Source: Vandiemenella viatica (lineage: Eukaryota > Arthropoda > Insecta > Orthoptera > Morabidae). Taken from it: 64,000 nucleotides of DNA. The stretch lies in assembly GCA_031002005.1 (NCBI GenBank), contig JARYHS010011408.1:222497473-222561472 (forward strand), written 5' to 3'. The stretch's first letter is position 1; every line of letters begins with the position of its first letter. Below, piece by piece: positions 36,040 through 45,799 of the stretch. The position numbers and the translations under genes were made by a program. The notes under the pieces were generated by a model. It was not told the origin of the DNA. It made no database searches and saw nothing but the letters and a program-made list of their open reading frames with translations.

Positions 36040-37640
36040 TTCATCTTCTCCTTTATCAGAATCTCAACTCTCTGTTCTCTCTAAGGGATTGTCATTTTCT
36101 CCAACCCCAAAGTTTGATCATGCCGCTTTGCTCTCCAGGTATCTTAAGCATTCTGCCGCACTCTTCAGTGGCGTTACCACTTTGTCACTCGGGGTGATAG
36201 TGATATTCGGTATGATGAGACTCAGTCCTGACTAGAGCGTTTCACATCTCCATCCAAACTAGATCTACCTCTCCTTCCTCAACACCATCCCCCCTTTATG
36301 TTACAAAATCTTTCCTCAACTTTATTTCCCACTCCAACAACCTCAGTACTATTGAAACCCGTGCCATGAGAGAACTCTCTAAGAATAGGAACATCATCAT
36401 TCTCGCAGCCAACAAAGACTCTACAACCATAGTCATGGACCAAAGTGACTACGAGGCCGAAGATTTGTTTTTTTTTTTACTTATGGCTTTACGCCTTGTT
36501 GAAATTGAGGTATTTAGAAGCGGGATGGGACTGGGGACAAGAAACGGGAAGGAATTTTGCCATGGCCTTTTTGAAGGAAACATCCCGGCATTCACCTGGA
36601 GTGATTTGGGGATAACATGGAAAACCCAAATCTGGATGCCTGGATGGGGATTCAAACCAGCATCCTCCCGAATGCGAGGGCAGAGCATTAACCGCTTACC
36701 CACCACACTCGGTCTGAAGCTTTGAGACAGCTCTCTGACACCACTACATACCTTCCACATCCTACAACTTCAATATGCCGAAAAGTACGCGCTCTCCTTG
36801 ACCTTCAAGGTCCCTTACAAGGACTCTCTCCCTACTCTTCGTCCCTCCTTACCCCACAGAACCACCATATCCCCACCTTGTACCTTCCTCCCAAGATCCA
36901 CAAAACTGGAAACCCAGGGTGACCTATAGTTTCGGCATATGGGTCGCGTTCTGAACGGATTTCAGCTCTTATGGATCAGCACACCCAGCCTTCTGTACAG
37001 AACCTCCCTTCATCCATAAGAGACACTCCACACTTCCTCGAATGACTTTACACAGTCCCCATTCCTCTACCATCAGTCTCCTTCCTTGTCTCTTCCCTTT
37101 ACACCAACATCCCTCACGGACAGGGACTCAGTGCCATGGAACACTTCCTAGAAATGCGGCATCCCAACAGCCTACCCAAGACATCCTTCCTCATTTCCTT
37201 GGCAAACCTCAGTCTAACAACTACTTTTCCTTCGACTCTCAAATTTACCACCAGATACACGACACTGCTATGGGCACCTACATTGCACCATCCTATGCGA
37301 ACCTTATCCTGGGCCGTCTGGAACAACAATTCCTAAACAATTTTTCCAGTTAACTTCTTGTATGGTTCAGATATATGACATTTTTATGACCTGGACCCAC
37401 AAAGAGAATCATCTAATAGACTTCCTCAACTCATTAAACAACCACTCCATCAACTTTACCTGGACATACTCCCACTGCCATGTTACCTTTCTCGATATTT
37501 TACATAATGAGCGCCTGCATACCTCTGTTCATATCAAACCTACAAATCTACAGCACTATCTTCGCTTCAACAGTTACCATCCCTCTCACACCAAACGTTC
37601 CCTTCCGTACAGTCTCGTCCATGGAAGGCGCTTCTGCTCT
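36040..37640 (+). pseudogene. PLE reverse transcriptase, catalytic residues lost
   Basis: Landmarks: LSSSPLSESQLSVLSKGLSFSPTP (36045), RELSKNRNIIILAANKDSTTIVMDQSDYEAE (36366), YLPPKIHKTGNPG (36880), FLVSSLYTNIPHGQGLSA (37083), FSFDSQIYHQIHDTAMGTYIAPSYANL (37225), a broken WFRY...DIFMTW (37365), FTWTYSHCHVTFLDIL and SYHPSHTKRSLPYSLVHGRRFCSDEESLSRY. The palm motif that normally contains the first Asp just before SSLYTNIP is short, and the YIDD region has lost bases and frame. Confidence 0.9.
36465..36714 (-). mobile_element. tRNA-derived SINE inside the PLE RT
   Basis: Minus-strand SINE with B-box-like GTTTGAATCCCC and a T-run (A tail) at 36469-36478. The PLE reading 'gactacgaggccgaagattt' resumes at 'ctgaagcttt', an imperfect target-site duplication. 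Confidence 0.88.
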
Positions 37641-37759
37641 GATGAAGAATCTCTTTCCCGATACACACAAAACTTTTCTGGAGCTCTCATCTCCCGCAAC
37701 TACCCCCCCCCCCCCATTCCGACTTTATACACAAACAAATCTCTCATGCTATAGCTCTT

Positions 37760-38430
37760 CCTGTGCACAGCCACTCCAAGGCTGAACCCCTTGAAACTAA
37801 CCGCAGCCCCGCTTTCATCACCCAGTTCTTCCCTGGTTTGGAATCAATTAACCTAATCCTTTGTCATGGGTGTAACTTCCTACCTTCCTTCCCCTGCGTG
37901 CGCACCATCCTACCCTCTTCCTCTCGAAAATGTTTTAGCACACCACCTAATCTAAAAAATATCTTGTTGGTACTCACCCAGTAATTCCCCCAAACTACTA
38001 CAGGGATCATTCATGTGTAACAGACCCCGCTATAAAACGTGCAGCATGCATCTAGCTACTACCACTTACTCCAATTCCACCACAGGTGAAACATTTCCTA
38101 TCACTGGTCGTGCTACTTGCATTACAATACACCTCATATATCAACTTACATGCCTCAATTGCTCTAGCTCATATACAGGCCTCACTACTAACCCACCTAT
38201 CAGAATGAATGGCAACAGACAGACAGTGTATACTAACTAACAATGAGGCCCATCCAGTTGCAAAACATACCAGTTCCCACAAACTAAATAATTTTGACAA
38301 CTGTTTCTCAGTTAGGGCGATCCGAGTTTTCCCTGATAACACAACCTCCTCTGAATTACGTAGATAGGAACTAGCCTATCAAAATATCCTGGACACCAGA
38401 CATCCTCCAGGCCTCAATCTCTAATAAATC
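37760..38430 (+). pseudogene. PLE GIY-YIG-like endonuclease domain
   Basis: Reads FITQFFPGLESINLILCHGCNFLPSF, CNRPRYKTCSMHL and FPITGRATCITIHLIYQLTCLNCSSSYTGLTTNPPIRMNGNRQT, then in other frames ELAYQNILDTRHPPGLNL. IYQLTC...SYTGLT is the GIY...YIG equivalent and RMNGNRQ the helix with the conserved Arg. Frameshifts make it non-functional. Confidence 0.88.
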
Positions 38431-38845
38431 CCTCCTACCAGACCCAGCACTTATTATAAGTAATATTTATACTGCTTATACTTTATTTATGTTTTTCAAA
38501 ATATGATTTACACGTATTTCGTCACTCAGTTATTATGTTGATCTACCACTTTCAATGATAATATAACTTCAGCATTATTGATTATTGATCTTCTATTTGC
38601 ACTTCCTCGCCCCCTCCCCCCTCCTATATGACCATCTTACCCGGCCATGCCATTCGCCAGATGACCATCGTCGTGAACACGTCTGGCTCCGCCTGGTGTC
38701 TCACTTCTACAAGAATAAGGCTATATGCCGAAACATTGTGCATTTCTTGTGTTTATTCTTTTTGTGTTCGTCATTCCCAGCTGCCTTCATCTGTGGCAAG
38801 TGTTGGGTCTTATTACACTATCCTTCCTTAGTTTTATATATATAT

Positions 38846-39060
38846 AAACAATTAGCTGGAAAATACTTAAGACAATAAAACTAAGGAAGGATAGGGAAAT
38901 AAGGCCCAACACTCACCACAGATGACAGCAGCCGGGAATGAAAAACATAAAAAGACAAACACAAGAGAGACAATATTTCAGCAATTAGACTTATTCTCGC
39001 CAGAAGTGAGACACCAGGCAGAGCCAGATGTGTACATGCTAACGGCCATATATATATATA
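38846..39060 (-). mobile_element. PLE end module, class D inverted
   Basis: Reverse complement of the 3' end of the preceding PLE (38640-38845): 'aaactaaggaaggatagggaaa', 'caatatttcagcaattag', 'agacaccaggcagagccag'. Forms an inverted pair with it around a TA-rich centre. Confidence 0.85.
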
Positions 39061-39420
39061 TATTGAACATTAGGATAGGATAAAAAAACTACTTCTTACC
39101 AAAGAAGGGGATTCCAGCAGCGTTGGTACACGAAAAAACACAAACACACAAAGAATAGAATTTTCGAGCATGGCTCTTCCTCAGTAGAAGTGAGATGGCT
39201 GCACGCAAGCAGCCGGCAGCCAACTGCATGAGCCACAATGTTGGTGGCTCATGGTGGGAGAAAAACACCAGGAGTGAGGGTGGGGGTAGAAGAGCACAGG
39301 CTGGAAAACGATGATGAATAGCAAGTATAAAGCAAAACTGTACACAAGGACCCGTCGCGGAAGGGCAGTATACCTCAGTTAATCAGTTAATGGACACATG
39401 TGCAAACAACTGAAAAAAAA
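39061..39420 (-). mobile_element. PLE end, class C
   Basis: Minus strand matches 17460-17760: cttacc donor-like motif at about 39095, the hairpin block at 39161-39184 (CTGAGGAAGAGCCATGCTCG then AAAA), and the 'gggtgggggtagaaga' and 'gacccgtcgcggaagg' 3' UTR. Confidence 0.85.
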
Positions 39421-39860
39421 TTCACACATCCATCATCTAAAGGTAAGTGGCGGCTCATTTCCCCATCCTAATTTATATATATATGTGAATTCACCAGCCG
39501 GCCATCAGTGTCTGCACGTCTGGCTCCACCTGCTGTCCCACTTTTGGCAAGAATAATGCCAACTGCCAAACTATTGCGTTTCTTATGTTTGTCCTTTTTT
39601 ATGTTCATCATTCCCAGCTGCCTTCATCTGGGATAAGTGTTGGGTCGTATTTCCCTATCCTTTCTTAGTTATAAACAATGAAATTAAAGGTGCTAAGTAT
39701 GGAAAAGTAATAACAAATTAGGGTAGGGAAATGAGCCACCACTAACCTTTAGATGATGGATGTGGGGCACGAACACACAGAATAGACAAAAACACGAGAT
39801 AGATATTTTCAAGTCTAGCCCTTTATCAACAGTAGAACATTATGGGGGGAGGGTGTAGTT
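39421..39860. mobile_element. PLE end modules, mixed classes and orientations
   Basis: 39421-39486 is a plus-strand class A end (catcatctaaaggtaagtgg). 39490-39670 is class D plus ('gcacgtctggctccacctg', 'cccagctgccttcatctg'). 39671-39860 is class A minus ('aacaatgaaattaaaggtgc', 'cttttagatgatggatgtgg'-like). Each joins the next at a TA-rich point. Confidence 0.8.
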
Positions 39861-40000
39861 TTCTCTTAACAGTGAGGTCTTTAGAGACGGGAAAGGATGG
39901 GGGGGGGGGGAAGGAATTGGAAGGAATTCGGCCATGGGCTTTTGAAGGAAGCATCCCGGCATTCACCTGGAGTGATTTGAGGAAATCATGGAGGGTGTTG
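39855..40000 (-). mobile_element. SINE fragment without head
   Basis: 'cttaacagtgaggtctttagagacgg' to 'gagtgatttgaggaaatcatgga' equals the 3' part of the second SINE subfamily; the tRNA-like head is missing. Confidence 0.8.
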
Positions 40001-40039
40001 TAACTGTTTTTCTGTTGTTGATGTAAATACAGAGAGCAG

Positions 40040-41100
40040 CAGGGAAACTTCCTTATTTGAAATGCATACCTTGAGGCGACAGTTATTCTGAAAAGGGTGA
40101 GGATGCGATCATTCAAATGTTTTTTGACATGTAGGTTTAGTAACAATCATGCAGAGGACGGGGGAGGAGTAAGTGTTCGCCTTAGTGGCACACTTTTCAA
40201 GTGGCCTTTCAATCATCAGTATGCAATGTGCATTCAATAATTACTTTAATATCGCACCTAAAGGTCATGAAATCAGTTCTTTTGTTGGTGGACCGATTCA
40301 GGAAAATCGGTGATGTGCAAAAAAACTGGAAGTTCAAGAACCGTTAGGAAACCCAAAAATATCGAGCAGGTTACGCAGTCAATTATGTGATCTCCTAGGT
40401 GGTCTGCATGCAAACATGCATATCTCTTGGGATGTCTGATTCTTCTGTGAGATGAATTCTTCATGAAGAACTGCAATTTCATCCATACAAATTTACAGTG
40501 GTTCAAAAACTTAATCCAATGATTTTCATTCATGAAAAAATGCATGCAATGGCATTATTGACAGTATGCCTCAGGATTCCATAGTATTCTTTACCGACAA
40601 GGCTCATTTTTGTCTATACAGTTGTGTGAACAATATTGTAACATTCCATTGGCACAAATCCCCAAGAACTTCATGAGAACCTCTGTATACAGAACGTGTG
40701 ACTGTTTGGTGTGCACTGTCCAGAGTAAGCATTATTGGACCACAGTTTTTTGAAGAAAACGGTCACACAGTTACAGTCAAGTCTGTTTGTTATGTCCATA
40801 TGATTAAGGAGGCTTTTTTTTTTTTGTGGGGCTATCTGAAATTCCTAGTTTACATCGGCCATCGAAGGACCCTGGTTCAACTGAAGAACAATATTTAAGC
40901 TGCTATTGATAACACACCCATCGATATGCTGGAATAATGGAGAAAAGCTTAAAAATCTACTATCTCAATGCACTAACCAGAACGGAGGTCACCTTACTGA
41001 CATAATTTTTAAAACGCAAAACTTAAAATGTCTCTCTGTAATGTGGAAAAAGAATTTAACTGGTATCTCCTTATTTTTAAAATAAGGAAGTTTCCCTTGC
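40040..41100 (+). mobile_element. Decayed mariner-type DNA transposon
   Basis: The ends share 'agggaaacttccttattt' (40041) and its reverse complement 'aaataaggaagtttccctt' (41079-41098). Inside, stop-broken text reads QSIM...PRWSACKHAYLL, FFTDEAHFCLYSCVNN, RVTVWCALSRVSIIGPQFFEENGHTVTV and CYVHMI. This is the middle of a mariner/Tc1-superfamily DDE transposase, with the second catalytic Asp in FTDEAHF. Non-functional. Confidence 0.82.
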
Positions 41101-41497
41101 CACACCATGTATGTTTTATAAAAAATGGAAAATTTTTCCAGCCTACCACTACTGAAATGAGAATTTTTCGAAACTCAAGTACTCTTCAACTTCTATATTA
41201 ACCTATTAATATTTTATTATTTACTCTAAATTGAAATCTGTTTTCTTACGACCATCAATTTAAATCCAATGAGACCATAAAAAAATTTCCCAGAATTTGT
41301 CAAAAGAGTTATAGAGCTCAGGAAGTGAAATAACGTGTTGGTGAGTGGGAAAAAATCAATTCAATAACTTTTTGTACATTCTTTAGCAAATGGAGGATTG
41401 CAAACTTGGGAAGTAATGCTTTAAAATGAAAACTGTGGTTTCAAATAATCATTTGTTATCAAGCACCTTGTCTAAATAATTTTTTACAATACACAGA
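41101..41497. other. Intron, nothing recognised
   Basis: AT-rich sequence between the mariner and the LINE tail. Confidence 0.5.
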
Positions 41498-42140
41498 CAT
41501 TTAATTTAATTTTAATTGCAATGGAGCACACGCTCCAGTGGCAATTTCCCTACGCACCCAACTTCCCCCTATCCTGCACCTACCTACATTTGCCCCTCAA
41601 CAAATTTTAACTTTAAATTCGTTTAAAGTTTTCGGTAAGTTATTCCTCATTCCCCTTGGTAACTCATTCCAATCCCTGACACCCTTACCTAAAAAAGAAA
41701 ATCTTCCCACACCCTTGTGCCTGAAATCGAGTGCCAGCTTGTGGTCATGGTCATCTTTTCCCTTCCATGAACTACTTTTCATACCTACACCAATATCTTT
41801 CCATGACTCATCGCCAGTATACGCCCTGTACACTCCCATGACCCTCCTCATCCTCCTCCTGTCTTGCAATGAATCCCATTCAAGCTCCTTTATCATATCT
41901 GTCACTGATTGCATTCTGTGATAATTTCCAGAAACAAATCGAGCAGCCCTTCTTTGTACCTTCTCCAACTCCTGTATTTGATACTCAAAATGTGGGTCCC
42001 ATACTACACTACCATGTTCGAGCAATGGTCTGATCAAAGTTTTATAAACCAATTCCTTTACTTCTCTTGTGCATCCCCTCATCACTCTCTCCAACAAGTG
42101 CAGGATTTTGAAACCTTTTTCCTACCACCTGTCCAATGAC
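41498..42140 (-). mobile_element. CR1-type LINE, 5'-truncated 3' end
   Basis: An open minus-strand frame of 166 codons (41597-42097): MLERVMRGCTREVKELVYKTLIRPLLEHGSVVWDPHFEYQ...VQRRAARFVSGNYHRM...DHKLALDFRHKGVGRF. It is followed by the family 3' hairpin and the AT tail at 41498-41520. Close to the 10.4-kb copy, and better preserved. Confidence 0.9.
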
Positions 42141-42330
42141 ATTACAGTATACCCCTCCAACAATAAATGTGACAGTGAAAATGATGTTAGGCAATGGAAA
42201 TAGGGAAGGATAGGAAAATAAATACACCACTAGACAATCAAAATACTGTAATAGTGATGGGTTTTCTCTCTTTAAATTATTCATAATTAATCTACCCTTT
42301 AAATTCACTTTAGTGAAGAACCAAGAAAAT
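42141..42330. other. Intron, possible PLE-module remnant
   Basis: 'ggcaatggaaatagggaaggataggaaaataaatacacca' (42193) resembles the minus-orientation start of PLE end modules and a similar stretch at 60270-60330; the rest is not recognised. Confidence 0.35.
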
Positions 42331-42339
42331 TTTGATTAC

Positions 42340-42512
42340 CCTAACTGGAGCGAACACATTTAGTATACCCTGGCTGACAGTCAGGTTGACACTCAGCATA
42401 CTCTGTCCTAGAGATCCTGCACCTTCAGTTTGTTGACGTCTCTTCTGACGCTGACGGTGTTCATACACAGAATAGTAGACACCTTCATTTTCATCTGAAT
42501 CTGTGTCAGAAT
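42340..42512 (-). CDS. Atg2: Atg2 exon d
   Basis: Encodes DSDTDSDENEGVYYSVYEHRQRQKRRQQTEGAG...LSVNLTVSQGILNVFAPVR. The acidic DSDTDSDE stretch followed by a YYSV motif mirrors the DSDSDDEDAHFFSV segment of vertebrate ATG2. The acceptor is aatgttttacag|AT and the donor GTTAGG|GTAATC. A foldback element inserted immediately upstream of the acceptor, at 42534-42712, leaves the splice site intact. Confidence 0.95.
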
Positions 42513-42533
42513 CTGTAAAACATTATGTAAATT

Positions 42534-42712
42534 ATATAATCATGGGTTTTCCCAGCGAATCTGATGCTTGAAGATCTCTCGGGCATGTGGCCTGGACTGT
42601 ACTCCTCAAACTGGCCAGCAGGCACAATCTGTAGATGATGGCACGTTACACCGTCGAAAATTCGTTCATCCATGATCAATTGATCTGGCCACATGCCCGA
42701 GAGATCTTCAAG
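42534..42712. mobile_element. 179-bp foldback insertion with 13-bp target-site duplication
   Basis: cattatgtaaatt is repeated at 42521-42533 and 42713-42725. Inside, gcttgaagatctctcgggca (from 42566) and its reverse complement (ending at 42712) form long inverted ends of about 30 bp (through 'tgtggcc'). No coding capacity. It begins only 21 bp upstream (in transcription sense) of the Atg2 exon d acceptor. Confidence 0.85.
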
Positions 42713-42779
42713 CATTATGTAAATTGTTAGAGAGGGCACTGTACTTCTATATCTACTAAATTTGATATTATATTCTTAC

Positions 42780-42940
42780 CATACTGTATTCCAGATTTAC
42801 ATAAACTGAAAGTAGGGTATAACTGCTCTTGGAATAAAGCTGAGGCTAAGTCAACACCTGCTGAGCTTTTTCCAGAATATGTATCAGTGTTTGATGGTTT
42901 TGGGGCAGATGGTTCCCACAAGAACATATCTGTGTTTATC
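42780..42940 (-). CDS. Atg2: Atg2 exon e
   Basis: Encodes INTDMFLWEPSAPKPSNTDTYSGKSSAG...FSLCKSGIQY. INTDMFLWEP corresponds to the conserved INNDLLMWEP, and FSLCKSG to the FKMCKSA motif. The acceptor is tcttttag|G and the donor CAGTATG|GTAAGA. It is 161 bp (one base, 53 codons, one base). Confidence 0.96.
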
Positions 42941-43165
42941 CTAAAAAGAAATATTTAATTTTAAATCAAATTAAAGACTTCTTGTCATTGCCTAACAGCA
43001 ATTCCATTGTTGCTATTATCATATTGATGATATAATTATTACCTCCCACTTTAAGTTCTATTGATTTATTATGGTTTTCTGTCATAAAAAATTGAAGCTA
43101 TGAGTTTGATAAAATTGCCATTTAAAAAAATAAATAAATTTAAAAAATCAATTAAAAACCATTAC

Positions 43166-43322
43166 CTGTTGTATATTAGCTCATATAAGTGTTTAGATGA
43201 AATCTGCATACTTGCACAAGGCAAATTTATTTCAAGCTGAATTTGGCAATTTCTAGATGCATGTTCAATGAAGTCAGCCATTTCTTGTTTCTCACCAGGA
43301 ATAACTAATTCTTCTCCATCAC
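43166..43322 (-). CDS. Atg2: Atg2 exon f
   Basis: Encodes GDGEELVIPGEKQEMADFIEHASRN...SSKHLYELIYNR. The pattern E(E/M)xVIPG...EM followed by a strand and SK..YE.IYNR is a conserved ATG2 block. The acceptor is cattcttgtag|GT and the donor AACAG|GTAATG. Its 157 bp comprise two bases, 51 codons and two bases. Only about 80 bp of intron separate it from exon g, where the reading frame happens to stay open. Confidence 0.95.
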
Positions 43323-43403
43323 CTACAAGAATGATATAATTAGTGTTGCAACAGAGAAAATGTCTGATAAAATATGAAGCGTTTCTTTGAATAGCATTAT
43401 TAC

Positions 43404-43606
43404 CTTCTGGTTGACTGACAGATCTACTGTGTGGAGTATCACTTTCATGAATTACTTTTTTTGAACTGAAAGGAGATGGTTCTTTGTATGTAGCTTTTTC
43501 TAAAGTTTCAACTGTTGAATGTGGCATAGAATCTTCTGTTGCATCATTTTCTGGAATGTCATCCAAATCTGCTGGACTACTTTCAGGGAACACGGTAATA
43601 ACTAGC
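43404..43606 (-). CDS. Atg2: Atg2 exon g
   Basis: Encodes LVITVFPESSPADLDDIPEND...YKEPSPFSSKKVIHESD...SVSQPE. VITVFPESS matches the VVTVNPQSS block and EPSPFSSKK is nearly identical to the vertebrate ATG2 EPSPFSSKR. The acceptor is tttttctag|G and the donor CCAGAAG|GTAATA. The 203 bp comprise one base, 67 codons and one base. Confidence 0.96.
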
Positions 43607-43693
43607 CTAGAAAAATAAAATAAAAAAGCTTTGATTCTTAAAGAATAAGAAATAAAAATACTGATCTTTCATGGCCTAACTATACTATGTTAC

Positions 43694-43794
43694 CTCGGCC
43701 AGCCAAATCCCTTGCCTCCATCAGGCAGAGAATTCCCATTTTTGTCGTCAGCAGAAGCACGGAGGAAAGGTACCAATATATCAGTATCTGCTTC
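43694..43794 (-). CDS. Atg2: Atg2 exon h
   Basis: Encodes EADTDILVPFLRASADDKNGNSLPDGGKGFGWPR. VPFLRAS aligns with VPCLRVS of vertebrate ATG2. The acceptor is tttatttacag|GAA and the donor CCGAG|GTAACA. The length is 101 bp, phase 0 at the start with two bases left over, completed by the first base of exon g to give Arg. Confidence 0.92.
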
Positions 43795-43884
43795 CTGTAA
43801 ATAAAAACAATTTAAAAACATATTTCCTGGAGAAAATTTCTTTTAAAAAAAAGTCAAGGCAAGGAAAAAAATATTTGTACATAC

Positions 43885-44068
43885 CTGAAACAGCCCTTCT
43901 ATATCCTTACACTGGAATTCATATTTCCCAAATGAGTTGCTGCTATCAACCACAGTATGGAAAGAAACATCATTTAAGTCAAACACAAGAATATCTTTCC
44001 TCACGGAACGTTTCCACCATGGAGGACGATCCATGTCATGAATAGGTCGTAGATCTGGGGTTGGAAAT
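43885..44068 (-). CDS. Atg2: Atg2 exon i
   Basis: Encodes FPTPDLRPIHDMDRPPWWKR...DILVFDLNDVSFHT...YEFQCKDIEGLFQ. FPTPDLRP corresponds to the conserved FPIADLRP of vertebrate ATG2, and CKDIEGLF to the CSDLHGIY block. The acceptor is ttttcgctag|A and the donor TTTCAG|GTATGT. Its 184 bp (one base plus 61 codons) end in phase 0. Confidence 0.95.
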
Positions 44069-44205
44069 CTAGCGAAAATAATAAAATCTGTTTTCTGCAT
44101 TTACAATAATGACTATAAAAAATGAGACATTCCTGAATGTGCGGCCAAATTTACTAATTACAACAGAATCACTATTTGAAAAAGAAAATATATTTATCTG
44201 ATCAC

Positions 44206-44306
44206 CTGAGATTGATTTTTAACATTGGCGATGACACTCTTATTTCTATTTTGCTATCTGGTAGGGAAGAACTTTCTACAGCCTGATAAAAGAAGGCCTG
44301 TTGGAT
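44206..44306 (-). CDS. Atg2: Atg2 exon j
   Basis: Encodes IQQAFFYQAVESSSLPDSKIEIRVSSPMLKINLR, the ATG2 strand segment just before the FP(x)2DLRP motif. The acceptor ttttttcacag|ATC is strong; the donor is CTCAG|GTGATC. It is 101 bp, starts in phase 0 and leaves two bases (AG), completed to Arg by exon i. Confidence 0.9.
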
Positions 44307-44319
44307 CTGTGAAAAAAGA

Positions 44320-45640
44320 AAAGACAAATAGAATTTGGTCATAAAAATCATTATGATGACAGTGATGAAAAGGCAAATGCTTAAAACCAATATGAATACA
44401 AATGAGAACAAGGACAGTAAACCCATTAGTTACAAAGTACATTGCAGGAGGATGGTGACAACACAAAAAAATAAGAATAAAACTGCACGGCATTTTAATT
44501 GAACCCTTAGACATTTGTGGGGAAAATGAAGCAAGTGTAAAAAGGTGCACATGTGTACATGTTAATAGACTTTCCATGTGTCTCGTGGATCTCTCATATG
44601 GCTAAGAAGTCACATCAAATATTTTGTGATTGTAGTCTTCTTCTATTTTACTCCCATTACAGAAATCCTATCTTCTACTTCAGTAAATCATCTGTTTAAT
44701 TTCCCTAGCATAATAATTTTAAGCAGTTATGTAGTCTGACAATTAAGTTCATGAAATTATCACCATGAAACAGGAACACTATGCAAGCTGCTCTGTAAGA
44801 TTTCATAACCCTTGTCCTTCAGACTTGTAGTGTTCATGTTGCTTTGTGTTGGATTGGTGCTGAGCTGTAGGCATTGTGTTTTGTGCATGTACTCTTGTGA
44901 AACTGTCTGAGGTGGAATTAAAGCAAAGAATAAAATATAATTTCTTGTGAAACAGGGAAAGAGTTGGAGTGAAATATAGGATGTATCAACGAAGATGTAT
45001 GACCAGAATGCCTTGCAGAAAAGTGAAATGCAAAGTGGATTGCACATTTTGCTGAGGGTAGGGAATAAGTGACCGATGATTAGAGTTTAAGGCGGTCGGT
45101 AACAAATGGAATGGAGGAAAACATTGCCTATATTCAACAAATAAATAATCAAGTTAGGGAGTATTATACAGGTAGTGTGAAAACGTAAGATGCAAGTGAA
45201 CAGAATTTTTCACAGACAATTCAGCTGCACACACAGTGCTGTATGTATGGAAAACAAATAATTGGGACAGAAAACCTGCCATACTCATCTAAATTTGCCT
45301 CAATGATTTCTTTCTTTACCAGAAGATCACAGAATCTTAAAAAGAATGATGTTTTGATGATATCAAGATCATCGAGACTAATACCACTAAAAAAAAATCC
45401 AAAATTGCTTTGAAGATTGGCACAGGTGCTAGCATTGTAGTATAGCTTTCTGAAAGGAGTACTTTGAAGGTGACCAAAGTGGTATTGAACAATTAGGTAT
45501 GCAACATTTTTTAGGACGATTTCGCAAACTTAACTATCATACCTCTTATCATAAACTATACATAGGTATACAAAATGCTTAATTTCTAAATGCAATATTT
45601 TAATTTTTTAATCTTTTTTTCATGTCATACATATGTATAC
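44320..45640. other. Atg2 intron j-k, nothing recognised
   Basis: AT-rich intron sequence; the open minus frame at 44254-44577 is intronic read-through next to exon j. Confidence 0.5.
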
Positions 45641-45656
45641 AATTAATAAATTTTAC

Positions 45657-45795
45657 CGTTACATCTTTAACACCTCCTGATGCAGCAACAATTTTGTTTG
45701 GGTTTCGCCTGCACAAGGGCTGTGGATTTAGAATAGCTGTTATCCTGTCTACAATGGATATATCTATTTCAGATGAACACTGCTCAAGAGAAAAC
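45657..45795 (-). CDS. Atg2: Atg2 exon k
   Basis: Encodes FSLEQCSSEIDISIVDRITAILNPQPL...NKIVAASGGVKDVT, matching the ATG2 block where vertebrates have VELGALDRLAALL. The acceptor is cttttacag|G (139 bp: one base plus 46 codons) and the donor is ACG|GTAAAA. A second possible acceptor, ctcttgag|CAG, would start the exon at 45782 in phase 0 and would join exon l without a frameshift. The 3' half is unambiguous. Confidence 0.88.
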
Positions 45796-45799
45796 CTGT

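Larger units (their letters stand above)
35403..38845 (+). mobile_element. Penelope-like element, nearly complete but inactive
   Basis: N-terminal region (35455-35757), FDHAALLSRYL block (36110), RT (36360-37640), Cys blocks and GIY-YIG-like endonuclease (37760-38420), 3' UTR and the terminal class D module (38636-38840). Interrupted by a SINE at 36465-36714. PLEs are retroelements related to telomerase. Key catalytic segments of this copy are deleted (see the RT entry). Confidence 0.92.

Noticed and set aside
36366..36725. A fused gene joining PLE RT with a SINE-encoded tail
   Set aside because: The frame simply runs from the PLE into the inserted SINE.
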